Origin: Asterias rubens
Taxonomy: Eukaryota > Echinodermata > Asteroidea > Forcipulatida > Asteriidae
DNA length: 64,000 nt
Reading direction: 5' to 3'
NCBI RefSeq assembly: GCF_902459465.1
Contig: NC_047062.1
Coordinates: 24,061,919 to 24,125,918, forward strand
Part shown: one piece after another, positions 11,576-21,188 of the stretch
Position numbering within the stretch: the stretch's first letter is position 1
Layout: each line of letters begins with the position of its first letter
Translations under genes and position numbers: made by a program
Notes under the pieces: generated by a model
What the model saw: only the letters and a program-made list of their open reading frames with translations
Told to the model about the DNA's origin: nothing
The model's database searches: none

Positions 11576-11960
11576 CCGCACTGTCTTCGACGGGTAATGA
11601 CGGTCGTCGACAGTTATATCGAAATTTGGTGCTAGCACCAAATTTTTTTGCCATCACCAAATTTGGTGTTGGGCCCAAATTTGGTGCTCACTTCAGTCTG
11701 GTGAGTGTTGTTGTTAGTTTGTTCGTTTTTAAATAGCGCCACCAATAAACCAGAATTGTTTTGAAGCGCCCTCTTGCGTCCAAAACGAATGCTCTTCGTA
11801 CATTACATAAGTTGCATTGAATCCCCTGTCCTTCATGCACTGGTACGAAATTTTCTTCCTCCAGGACGTAAATAGTGTTCAAAATACACAGAAAATCACT
11901 GCCGGCAGAATGGAACAAAGTTGAAGTTTTTGTTTTATGCTGTAAATTGGATTTGCCGAG
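11576..11960. other. Right flank of the element with palindromes; probable UQCC3 5' UTR exon
   Basis: Just outside the right arm, 'ctgtcttcgac...gtcgacag' (11,581-11,613) is a short hairpin. At 11,622-11,645 there is a perfect 24 bp palindrome centred on 'gctagc', followed by two more 'caaatttggtg' boxes up to 11,690. 'gccgaggtaagt' gives a strong donor at 11,961 that pairs with the acceptor at 12,380, just before the UQCC3 start codon. The end of this stretch is therefore probably a non-coding first exon. Confidence 0.5.
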
Positions 11961-12086
11961 GTAAGTGTAAAACTAATTTGTAAATTCGATTACTGACACA
12001 CTACTGCTGAGCAGCTGACTGGGTTGTCAATCTGAATCTGTATTGACTGACTGCGTGTTTTCCCTGAACATGCTAAATGGCATCTA

Positions 12087-12115
12087 TTTTTTTTTTTGGG
12101 GGGGGGGGGGGGGGG
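12087..12115 (+). repeat. Poly-T/poly-G homopolymer block
   Basis: A run of ~11 T is followed by ~18 G. Such tracts are length-unstable and prone to sequencing error. Confidence 0.9.
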
Positions 12116-12401
12116 TTTCCTATAAACTCGTTTCCTATAAAATCTATGTGATTAAAATAACGTTGTATTCTTTAAAAAGTAACATAGATGTGATGTTTCC
12201 ATTAGGCATTATTAATATTATTAGGAACTTTTGGCGTAGTACTACTACTACTTACTAGACAGTTCAGAGATTCTATTTTACTGTAGTGGATTGCGGTTCA
12301 GTTGCAGCTGCTATTTATTGACGGATATACAAAAGAAAGTTATTGTCATTTTTGGTTGAAATTGTTGTAATCTTTTACAGGTGTACACACCGTGGTTCAT
12401 C

Positions 12402-13279
12402 ATGTCCGGCAAGCTTACAAGAATGTTATTAAGTCTAGGTCTTATTGGAGCGTCTGGTGCAGTTGGTTGGGGACTTCTCAAACTTGTCTCACCAAGTCCT
12501 GAAGTTCTACTGAAGGTATTTTAACATTTCCCAAAGAATGGAGGTAGAACTACCTTCATCCTCAAAGTCGGGATGTTTTTGCCAAAATGTTCTGCGAACT
12601 GACCACAGAGACCGAGACTCTTGAATTGCTCACCTGCAACCCCTACATGTAAATTAAAGTAGGATAATGGCCAATTTCAAAACAGGGCGTCCACAAGACA
12701 CCAAGATACCCCTGCTGGATTTTGGGGGAAAAGTGTGTCCAACTTTGAATTGCTCACCTGCAACCCCCACATGTAAATTAAAGTAGGATAATGGCCAATT
12801 TCAAAACAGGGCGTCCACAAGACACCAAGATACACCTGCTGGATTTTGGGGAAAAAGTGTGTCCAACTTTGCTGGCAAATTAAACAATGGTTGTCAAAAT
12901 TGATACTAAGTGGTGTAGTTACTAAACATTTACAGATAAAACAGGGTGTCCAAAAGACACTCCTCTGTCACACACAGAGGTACTTTTCTAGTTAAATACA
13001 TGTACTGTGTTTTTAAGTTTGTTCACATTAAAAACTTTGTTTTTAGGTAAATTTAATGAACACTTAAAAGTATTGTATGAGTACGTTAGCAAGCATCATT
13101 CACTGTCATATAATTCTGTGCTTTACACTCCATTGATTTGTCAACAGCAACTTCCAGAAAACAACCCATCAGTAATGAGGGAGTCTAAACAGAAAACCCA
13201 GGAGTGGATGGATGCATTGAAAGCTGCTGCAGACGACCCCAACCCAATCTATAAGTCATTCGGGGCCAAGAAAAACTGA
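12402..13279 (+). CDS. UQCC3: UQCC3-like cytochrome bc1 complex assembly factor
   Basis: Two coding exons, 12,402-12,515 and 13,148-13,279, joined in phase 0, give 81 residues. The N-terminus MSGKLTRMLLSLGLIGA carries a Gly/Ala-rich single membrane span (about residues 8-30) followed by SPSPEVLLKQLPENNPS and a C-terminal amphipathic helix. This is the UQCC3 layout: a small mitochondrial inner-membrane protein needed for cytochrome b maturation in complex III. Length fits the family (human ~93 aa). A 5' UTR intron (11,961-12,380) is likely. The coding intron contains a 124 bp tandem duplication. AATAAA motifs lie at ~13,888 and ~14,141. The identification rests on layout and the LPxxxP/helix motif, so it is good but not certain. 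Confidence 0.75.
12623..12870 (+). repeat. 124 bp tandem duplication in UQCC3 intron
   Basis: Two adjacent copies, 12,623-12,746 and 12,747-12,870, both begin 'gaattgctcacctgcaaccc' and end 'gtgtgtccaacttt'. They differ at only about three positions, so the duplication is recent. Confidence 0.9.
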
Positions 13280-13384
13280 AGATGTTATCAAGAGTGTAGA
13301 AGAAAAACCAACCCTATCTTATATGTAAGGCAGTTGTGCCTTAGGGAAGAAAATGAAGATACATTCATTAACTCAAAAAATCTA

Positions 13385-13580
13385 TTGGATTCGAACTGCC
13401 TCTAGCTTCCGGGCATTCTTGGTGGTCTAAGTTGGATGCTGCTCTATATTTGTAAAGGTCGTCGTGGGTTCGAATCCCACTCAAGTAAAATGCATGTGAG
13501 GTTTTTCCACGGAGCACGGGAAAGTGCTGACTATACAGTGCTTACACACATCAGTGTTTATTTGTAAACCAAAGTTAATA
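13385..13580 (+). repeat. tRNA-headed SINE, copy 1
   Basis: 'gattcgaactgcctctagc' is followed by a tRNA-like head with an A-box-like 'tggtctaagttggatgc' and a perfect B box 'gggttcgaatccc'. The body reads 'atgcatgtgaggtttttcc' and 'cttacacacatcagtgttta'. The same order is found in reverse at 52,981-53,165, so this is a family. It is not a functional tRNA because no acceptor stem forms. Confidence 0.7.
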
Positions 13581-14487
13581 TAACTTTTAACTGTTCAACC
13601 TTTTAATGATATCGTCAGAAAATGCTTAATGTTGGTAAGGAGTGTCTTGAGACACATTTTGTGAGTGTTGGTGCAGTGTTGATGCAGTTACATTATACAT
13701 GCACAATGGAAGAATGCGTTGAAAACTGCCATTAAGAGGGATGTTCTTTCTTTCACTGTACATGTATGTTGACTTAAAAAATTACAAAAAAAAATAGAGC
13801 ACACATCATGTTTACATATGTGTTTTGATTGAGGTTATTTATGATTAAATAATCAACTTTATCACATCCCACAATCTTGTTTACCTGAAATAAAAATCTG
13901 TACTGAATAATGTATCAGACTCGGATGGGATTATGTTGCTATATTCCAATGAGGTAACAAACACAAACATTTTGAACAAAATTAATTTTAAAGAATGCTG
14001 TGAAATTAGTTTCAATAATTTTATGGTAGTTTTTATCAATACAACAAGGACAAGAACTTTTACAAGTTAAACAAATTATTTTAGTAAATGGATAGTTTGG
14101 ATAGTTTCTGATTTAACAAAGAAATGTAAATAAGAAGGAACAATAAAGAATGAGGAGAGAATAGTGAAAGTTAATGTTTCTTTTGTGTGTTATTAGGTAG
14201 CTGAATGTGAATTAATTCCCCCCTTCCCCCACTCTTATTCCTTTATTAGAAGTAGATTGCACCTACTGCACATGTAATTAGAACCATTGTCAATTTCCAC
14301 AATATCGCTTTATTTTGTTTACAGTTTATTTGATTGGGTACACCTTTCAAGCAGTGATTACCATTACTGATTTTGCTTCATATAGTATCTAGTGTGGGAG
14401 TTCAATGACCCGACCAGTCGGCAATCGATCAACTATAAACCTCTGCAAGAATGGAGGTAACCCTGCTGCAAAGCAATACCCAGTGAC

Positions 14488-14879
14488 TTAAAGGCAGGGG
14501 ACAACTTTGGTAATTGTCAAAGACCAGTCGCCTCACTTGGTAGATCTCAACATATGCATAAAAAAACAAAACTGAAAATTTGAGCTCAATTGGTCGTCGA
14601 TGTTGCGAGATTATAATAAAAGAAAGAACGAAAGAACACCCTTGTCACACGAAGTTGTGTGCGTTTAGATGGTTGATTTTGAGACCTCAAATTCTAAATC
14701 TGAGGTCTTGAAATCAAATTCGTGGAAAATTACTTCTTTCTCGAAAACTATGTCACTTCGGAGGGAGCCGTTTCTCACAACATTTTATACTATCAACCTC
14801 TCCCCATTACTCGTTACCAAGTAGGGTTTTATGCTAATAATTATTTTGAGTATTCCAATAGTGTCCACTGCCTTTAAAG
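14488..14879 (-). repeat. Palindromic MITE family P1, copy 1
   Basis: The ends 'taaaggcaggggacaactt' and 'caatagtgtccactgcctt' are inverted matches. Inside are the family hallmarks: 'gagctcaattggtcgtcg', 'acccttgtcacacgaag', a short inverted repeat around 'gacctcaaattctaaat' and 'ccgtttctcacaa'. It inserted beside, or shares its end with, the next element. Confidence 0.8.
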
Positions 14880-15245
14880 CCATTGGACCCTTTCGGTTCA
14901 GAAAAAAAAAAAAAGTTCACAGATTTACAAATAACTTACAGGGTTTACAGAAGGCAATGGTGAAAGACTTCTCTTGAAATATTATTCCATGAAATGCTTT
15001 ACTTTTTGAGAAAACAGCAAAACAATATAAATTCTCGTTAACGAGAATTACAGATTTATTTGAAACACATGTCATGACACGGCGAAATGCGCGGAAACAA
15101 GGGTGGGTTTTTCCGTTGTTTTCACCCGACTCCGATGACCGATTGAGCCTAAATTTTCACAGGTTTGTTATTTGATATAGAAGTTGTGGTACACAAAGTG
15201 TGGGCCTTGGACAACACTGTTTACCGAAAGGGTCCAATGGCTTTA
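14874..15245. repeat. Palindromic MITE family P2
   Basis: The ends 'aaagccattggaccctttcg' and 'cgaaagggtccaatggcttt' are perfect inverted repeats. The centre contains the palindrome 'ttctcgttaacgagaa'. A segment 'attttcacaggtttgttatt' is shared with family P1, suggesting related elements. Confidence 0.85.
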
Positions 15246-15330
15246 ACCCAGTAATGAGATACAAAAATAATGTATAACTTGACTGCCAACAATACTGGCC
15301 AATAATTTTTAATTCTGATAGTTCAATAGA

Positions 15331-15336
15331 TTTATT
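15331..15336 (-). terminator. Polyadenylation signal of the C14orf119-like gene
   Basis: 'tttatt' on the plus strand reads AATAAA on the minus strand, about 50 bp beyond the stop codon. Confidence 0.55.
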
Positions 15337-15385
15337 TCATATTCCTCCCTTCTTATCCTCTAAACATGTGTAGGCACTAGGCACG

Positions 15386-15778
15386 TTATGTGCTCTGTTC
15401 AGTTCGTCTAGCAAGCACCTGGGTGTTAAACTCGTGCATGAATTCTGACGACAGCTCTTGGAGTTGAGTTAAAAACAGTGTTCTTTCCACTTCGCTCCAT
15501 TCCTGAAACCAATCCGTGAAGAGTTTGAGCTGGCACTGGTATATACTTGGTGCCTTGTCGTTTACTTTCAGAGTCTGCATGGCATCAAATAGGGTTGTAA
15601 CATCTGGCGGCACTGCCTTATTCACAAGGTCCGATAAAAAGTCCTTTCTTTGGTAGTGGCTCCAAGTTGAGAACCAGTGAAGGACGGTTTTCAGCTCCTG
15701 CTGGAATACGCTGGCAGCCATTTCTTCTCTAGTTGGTGGTGCTGCAGCTGCCATAGTCACATCATGTCCTTGTGTCAT
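15386..15778 (-). CDS. C14orf119: C14orf119-like protein (DUF4508 family)
   Basis: A single coding exon of 130 residues. Conserved blocks typical of the family are visible: LKTVLHWFSTWSHYQRKDFL, the following DLVNKAVPPDV, then IYQCQLKLFTDWFQEWSEVE and RTLFLTQLQEL. The human protein has the same order (LHWF, RERFLEDLVAKAVP, FECQLRLWDQWF). Function is not established. Upstream in the minus orientation, 'tttataacag' at ~15,798 looks like an acceptor, so a 5' UTR intron is likely. An AATAAA (minus strand) lies at 15,331-15,336, about 50 bp past the stop. The gene is convergent with UQCC3 and head to head with GON7 about 1 kb away. MTQGHD is used as the start; the Met nine residues on is an alternative. 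Confidence 0.88.
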   Translation of the reverse strand: MTQGHDVTMAAAAPPTREEMAASVFQQELKTVLHWFSTWSHYQRKDFLSDLVNKAVPPDVTTLFDAMQTLKVNDKAPSIYQCQLKLFTDWFQEWSEVERTLFLTQLQELSSEFMHEFNTQVLARRTEQST

Positions 15779-16837
15779 AGACTTGAAATGTTGATGGCTC
15801 TGTTATAAATACAAAAAGGAAGAAAAAGTAACATTGCATTGAGTGTTCCTAGAAAGGAGCTGATCAATTTTTTCATCAAGATCAAGCAGTGTATGGTGAA
15901 AAGTCAGTTTATTAAATACATGTAATGATTGTCATTTGATCTCAAATTCTGCAGTCACTTGTCTTTTTTATTTTTGTTTACTATTAAAAGAGGTTTCACA
16001 GTAATGAAGACACTCTATAAAAATAATACAATTAATTTCCAAAAGAAGATTTCAAAAAGCCTGTGAGTGTGACTGTGCTCTTTAAATATATATATATATA
16101 TATATATATATTTGAAAATTAATAATTAATTAAGCGGGCTTCCCTCTTTACTATTATATTTTAAAGGAGAAATTGTGTCGCAACTTTTCTTGCACCATCA
16201 ATTTCATATCAAGATATTTATTGAATTGACTTACACAGTGTCAGGAAAACACTTGGTGGAGCATCATCAAGTAAAATCATCTGCATATTATATTGAACTA
16301 GTAGTCTACATACTACAGACTACAGCTCTTTTATTAATAATTCTTTTTGAAAATAAGACTGATTACGATCATACACAGTCTTTAAAAAAATAATATCACT
16401 ATCACTTTTCTTTCAGTGCTCAGTCTAGTTTATTGCTCCATGGTTTAGTGCAAGCATGGAGCTATAATTTATAAACATTTTTATAGCTCCATGTGCAAGC
16501 ATGGAGAGAGAGGCAATGGCAATTGCTGGCAAAGAAAAGACCGCATGAATTTGATTACGAAACCTTCACAAAAACACAACAATACTTACATTTTCATCTT
16601 GATTGCATCACGTATCCGTCCAGATCATTATACACCATTCAGAGAGAGACAATGGGCACTAATGATGATCAAAATAACAGCGCTCCTTTCCCCATGCACA
16701 ACGCCTGACTCATTGAGACAGTTATTTTCAAATAAGTGGCCTTGCAACCTCGTTTTCAAGTAACGAGTGAAACGCCTGCGACGTGTAGATCGATAGCACG
16801 TAAAATTACCCCCTGAGAACGTCAATGTATTTCGATA
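15779..16837. other. Shared upstream region of C14orf119 and GON7
   Basis: A head-to-head intergenic region. It holds a (TA)n microsatellite (16,085-16,112) and a short duplicated phrase 'gctccatg...gcaagcatggag' at 16,436-16,507. No gene was recognised. Confidence 0.5.
16085..16112 (+). repeat. (TA)n microsatellite
   Basis: About 14 uninterrupted TA dinucleotides. Confidence 0.95.
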
Positions 16838-16848
16838 AAGATGGCGGC
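16838..16848 (+). promoter_or_regulatory. AAGATGGCGGC element at the GON7 start codon
   Basis: 'aagatggcggc' overlaps the initiator ATG. This is the YY1-type motif often found just downstream of transcription starts of animal housekeeping genes, so the 5' UTR may be very short. Confidence 0.5.
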
Positions 16849-17617
16849 GCCCATGGTGACATCTACGGTCTCTCTTCGCACTGGTGAAAAGCACAGCTTC
16901 AGCAATCAAATTGAACTCACAAATGGTCAGATTACGAACGAGAAATTGAGAGAATCAGTGCAGGGAATCCAGAAGGAGTTAAATGATTTTCTTACCTCAC
17001 AAGTTGATATTGCAAAAGGCTCAGCAGTCAACCGAAAAACCAACGCTGGAGATGCATCGCAGGATGACGATTTAGGTATTATTTTATACAAAAGAGGGCG
17101 CTATGATAGTTTGTCTTCCTGTCATTAACACTGTGCGTAGAAACTAGTACTTCTTGAACCATATTATTCCGAGCAAGGATATGCTTGAACTATTTTACAT
17201 CTTGTGTTACTCGTCAAAGCCTGGTTTCAGCAAATTTTGTCAAGGAAGTAGGACCCCATATTGTCAGAATTGCCCAGTAGTAACATTACATTGAGTTTCC
17301 TAAAAAGAGCATGGCTGCTGTCGGTACTTAAAAAGTAAACAATGCAATACATGCATTTCATTACTGAGTCTGTGGTAAGCCAAACAATTCTAACCAAAAG
17401 AAAAACACAAGAAGTTTCTTCCATTCAATACAATGTAAGCAGTATGTCAATTGGTCACGAAAATTTACTGGTCTATGAAAATTATTTTTATATGAATGTT
17501 TATTTCTCCATAGATGAAAGTGACGATGACGGTGATGACCTTAATGATGAAGATCAAGAACCTTCCGCTAAAGAGCAACCAACTGAAGAACCACCTGACA
17601 AGAAACCTAAAAAGTAG
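16841..17617 (+). CDS. GON7: GON7-like EKC/KEOPS complex subunit
   Basis: Two exons, 16,841-17,075 and 17,514-17,617, joined in phase 1 (a split Asp codon), give 112 residues. The N-terminal half is ordered-looking, with LTNGQITNEKLRESVQGIQK then ELNDFLTSQV. The C-terminal half is an acidic tail (DDDLDESDDDGDDLNDEDQE) ending in a basic KKPKK. GON7 proteins have exactly this build: a short helix that packs on LAGE3/Pcc1 and a disordered acidic tail ending in basic residues. KEOPS makes N6-threonylcarbamoyl-adenosine at tRNA position 37. The splice sites are 'tttaggtatt' and 'ttctccatag'. Sequence similarity between distant GON7 proteins is low, so the call rests on length, layout and the LxxxVxxxKxxLNxFLT-like helix. 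Confidence 0.7.
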
Positions 17618-19089
17618 ACCTTCCATGAAGATTTTTGTAAAAGCATCATGTTCTCTAGCCCTGTTATGGTAGGACGTCAGTCAGTGCCTGCAACGGAGGA
17701 GTCCAACCTGGGCTACAGGTTCTCTATTGTACAAGGCATAATGAGAGCTGCACAGTGGGACGGAAAGCATTTTGCAGAAGGTATGAAGTTGGCCCAGAAG
17801 CTGCTGAGTAATGCGGAAAACAACTGTGGAAGAGCACTGGGAATATATTTTCATTAATGAGTGAATGAACTTCAGCAGATGTACATGTACTACCATGGAG
17901 CATCTCCATCATTGTGGTCCATATTAAGAAGTTGATGAACCATTAATGTACAGATGACCTTCCAGCTGTGTACCAACTGGTGCTTTGGGTATAAATAATG
18001 TTATTTAGGTTGCCTTCTAAACCGATTATAATGTGTTATATTTTAGATATGTGTGCCCTCTCTTGTACTCTGTTATTTTCCCAGTCGTGTGAAAATAAAT
18101 CTGTAGCGTATCACTCGGGCTATATGCAAATGTTTTCGGTCTTTTTTAAGGTCCTGGGGGGGGGGGGGGGGTATACAGTATACAGTGCAAGGGTAAAAAA
18201 GCAAATATTGGTCCTACGTTTAAAATTGTACTAGTTCTAGTGAGACGTCAGAGTAACATGTGCCCCAGTTGGAACTAATGGGGTACGTGTGGCCCCTTCG
18301 TCTCATGGTTGAACATTTCCACATAATTAAACTGATTAAATCAAGTAAAATGGAGCTGGTAGATTTAGTTTACTATGGAGTACAATAATGTCTGCAGTTA
18401 AACATCAATAACAAATTATACCAAAACAAATAAATCAAAGAATAACTACTAAAAAAGTAAAAACCATTGTGCAAATAAGTTTTTACTTTCACGAGGTGAC
18501 TGTTTAATAGCAAAATATTAATATTGCCACAGTATTCTTGTAGCAAGTGTTTTTTTCAGTCCGCGTTTTTTGCTAAAGTCAATAAGTCCCGTTTGTATGA
18601 TTTGGCCTATAGTTGACACACCTGCTCCGAGCAAGTGCCATACTTGTACAGGATTATGTCAACATTTAACGACATATATAATTACATTTTTACTTAGACG
18701 CTTTATATTTCTGGGGTGTTAAGTTGATTCTCTTGGTATCTATGTGACAACACCGACACGGTGTTAATTTCACCAACGGTAATGGGGATGATACATAGAT
18801 ACAATAAAGAATTACACAACTGTTTTTGCAGTGCATGTTTACACAGCTTTAATACTTATGTACCCCATTTTTTAAATGTCAAACCCCAACAACTGGGAAA
18901 ATGGCCGCTCAGGGCTATAATAAAAAATAAAGTAAAGGATACTGTTTCTGTTTCTTTTCTTTCGTGTTGCTCTTATTTTTTGTTTTGGTTTAATGTCGTT
19001 GTTGTTTTGAGAAAAGGGAACTCCGTCCGAGTTTTTGAGTCGACCATGTTTTAAAAGTATCGATGTTGCAACCGGACCCTTTGCTTGCA

Positions 19090-19322
19090 GGGCCCAATTT
19101 TATAATGTAAGCACACAGATTTGCTTAGCATGAAATTTCTTCCTTAGTAAAAACAGGATTACCAACCAAATTTCCACCTGATTTTCAGGATAAGCAAACA
19201 ACAGCTGAATACCAGTATTAAGCAATATGCAACAAACTAAAATTTGGTTGGTAATATTGTTTTTATCGAGGAAGAAATTTAATGCTATGCAAATTTTTGT
19301 GCTTACAGGCTTTATGATTATA
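19090..19322. repeat. MITE family P3 ('gggcccaattt' type)
   Basis: It starts 'agggcccaattttataatg', with 'cagatttgcttagcat' and 'accaaccaaattt', and closes with the inverted counterparts 'aaatttggttggta' and 'atgctatgcaaatttttg'. The arms are about 100 bp with mismatches. Related pieces appear at 30,190-30,290, 32,705-32,855 and 63,785-63,955. Confidence 0.7.
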
Positions 19323-19389
19323 GTCTATACAACTACATTTATGTAAGAGTTAAAACAACCGAACGGTATAAAAGGTTACACACTTTGCC

Positions 19390-19782
19390 TTTAAAGGAAC
19401 ACGTTGCCTTGGATCGCCTTGGGTCTTTGAAAAGAGTTTGTAACCGTTTGTTATAAAATGCATATGGGTAGAAAGATGTTGTAAAGTAGAATACAATAAT
19501 CCACACAAACATGCCTCGAAATTGCACGGTTTTTCTTTTACATCGTCAAATAACACCGTACGGTCGGCCATTAATGGGAGTCAGATCAAATGTTTGACTC
19601 CCATAAATGACCGACCGTGTTAGTCAAAGTAAAAGGACAACCACGCAATTTCGAGGCAAATTTGTGTGGACCATTGTATTCTACTTTTAAAACATCTTTC
19701 CAGCCATATGCATTTTATAACAAACGGTTACAAATGTTTTTTATAGACAAACTCATCCAATCAAGGCAACGTGTTCCCTTAA
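19390..19782. repeat. ~390 bp foldback MITE family P4
   Basis: The ends 'ttaaaggaacacgttgcctt' and 'aaggcaacgtgttccctt' match. Internal pairs include 'gtaaccgtttgttataaaat'/'attttataacaaacggttac', 'catgcctcgaaattgc'/'gcaatttcgaggcaaa' and 'atgggagtca'/'tgactcccat'. The loop at ~19,590 is only a few bases, so it is almost one continuous hairpin. Confidence 0.9.
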
Positions 19783-20347
19783 TCAATCCGCCATCCCTTA
19801 GCAATTCCTCCCTCGGTGGGAATAGCCGCAGATGTTCCGCTGAAAGCAATTGAGCACAAGTCAAAGGTTGATGGGGTTTTTATACAACAGTCTTTAGAGA
19901 TGATAAACCCGGTTAGAAATCAGCCGGATACAGCGAGGGAATGGTTATTAATTATTAATTAATCATCCATTGATTTTTAACACTAATTCTCCAGCGAAAT
20001 GCTAATCATTGGCTGCAGTATCAATACGCATTGTGCTTGCAGTTTGTAGTGAAGACATTTTTAAAAAGTATTATTAATTCTCTATACGTCATCCAAACCC
20101 GTAACAATGTCTCAATCGTCTATAAAGAAAATATTACTGCCGTGAAGCCTACTTGTACAATGTCTTGAAAAACCAGTGGATACACACTCCAAGCCCAAGA
20201 AAGCTATAGCATATCAGTTGAATGAGGTAAATTATAAAGACACATAAAAACGGCTGTTTGCAAGACGGTTTGGCGTGAAGTCGACAATGGTAAGTTGAAA
20301 TGAATCATTTCATTGATTTACAAAAGTGCTAATAGGTGACGGTTGAT

Positions 20348-20695
20348 TAAAGGCAATGGACACTGTTGGTAATTACTCAAAACAATTATTAGCACAAAAC
20401 CTTCTTTGGTAACGAGTAATGGGGAGAGGTTGATGGTATAAAACATTCTGAGAAACGGCTCCCTCTGAAGTACCATAGTTTTCGAGAAAGTAGTCTACTT
20501 TCCACGAATTTAAACACACATCTAAACGCACACAACCTCGTGTGACACGGGTGTTTTTTCTTTCATTATTATCTCGCAAGTTCGATGACCGACTGAGCTC
20601 AAATTTTCACAGGTTTATTATTTTATGCATATGTTGAGATACACCAACTCTGAGGCTAGTCTTTGACAATTACCAATAGTGTCCACTGCTTTAAA
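20348..20695 (+). repeat. P1 MITE, copy 2
   Basis: The ends are 'aaaggcaatggacactgtt' and 'accaatagtgtccactgct'. Inside are 'gtaatggggagaggttga', 'gagaaacggctccctctga' and 'gagctcaaattttcacagg'. Confidence 0.85.
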
Positions 20696-21188
20696 GGGTC
20701 TTGCCAGTGCTCGCATGGGATTTTTAACTTTTAATTTGTTTTCTTCTTCTTCTTGTTCTCCTTCTTCTTCGTTTCGTTATATATGCATAGGCTAGATTAT
20801 GGAATTACGGAAACAAAATGTTTCAAACATCTCAGCTTTCTTGAAAATTGTCATTGATACCAGGCATGTAGTGGAGTTGCAAAGATGTGCCACCGATTCA
20901 TAAAAGATATAGGATATGCCATTACAGTAATAGCTGTCTGGGATTTTTTTCATGCGAGCTGTTTACAATAAAATAAACTCGTGGGTGCATGGTTGATTTG
21001 TTTACTAGACGTGATCATATGTTTCTTGTACAAGGCCGTCAACATCGATACTTCTTATATTTATGAGCTCAATTGAGTATATACGGTGATGTAGGAAATG
21101 CACGTCAGCTGCGAAGATTTCAAGAAAACGAATGCATCATATAGACATATGCTTCATAGACATTGATGTATTTAGACAGACATCAGAC

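Larger units (their letters stand above)
13280..15330. other. Interval between convergent UQCC3 and C14orf119 genes
   Basis: It contains the UQCC3 3' region, a tRNA-headed SINE (13,385-13,580) and two abutting palindromic MITE-like elements (14,488-14,879 and 14,874-15,245). No further gene was recognised. Confidence 0.6.
17618..21188. other. GON7 3' region and repeat-rich intergenic DNA
   Basis: An AATAAA near 18,095 may serve GON7. Further on are a G-tract (18,156-18,171), a palindromic MITE (19,090-19,322), a ~390 bp near-perfect foldback (19,390-19,782), a P1 copy (20,348-20,695) and a CTT-rich stretch near 20,743-20,775. Open frames in it are short and without recognisable domains. Confidence 0.5.

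Noticed and set aside
11688-11918. Minus-strand open frame of 76 codons
   Set aside because: No recognisable domain. It overlaps the probable UQCC3 5' UTR exon on the other strand and palindromic DNA at the element border.
17648-17857. Plus-strand frame after GON7
   Set aside because: It starts 30 bp after the GON7 stop with no splice acceptor and no domain; best read as 3' UTR.
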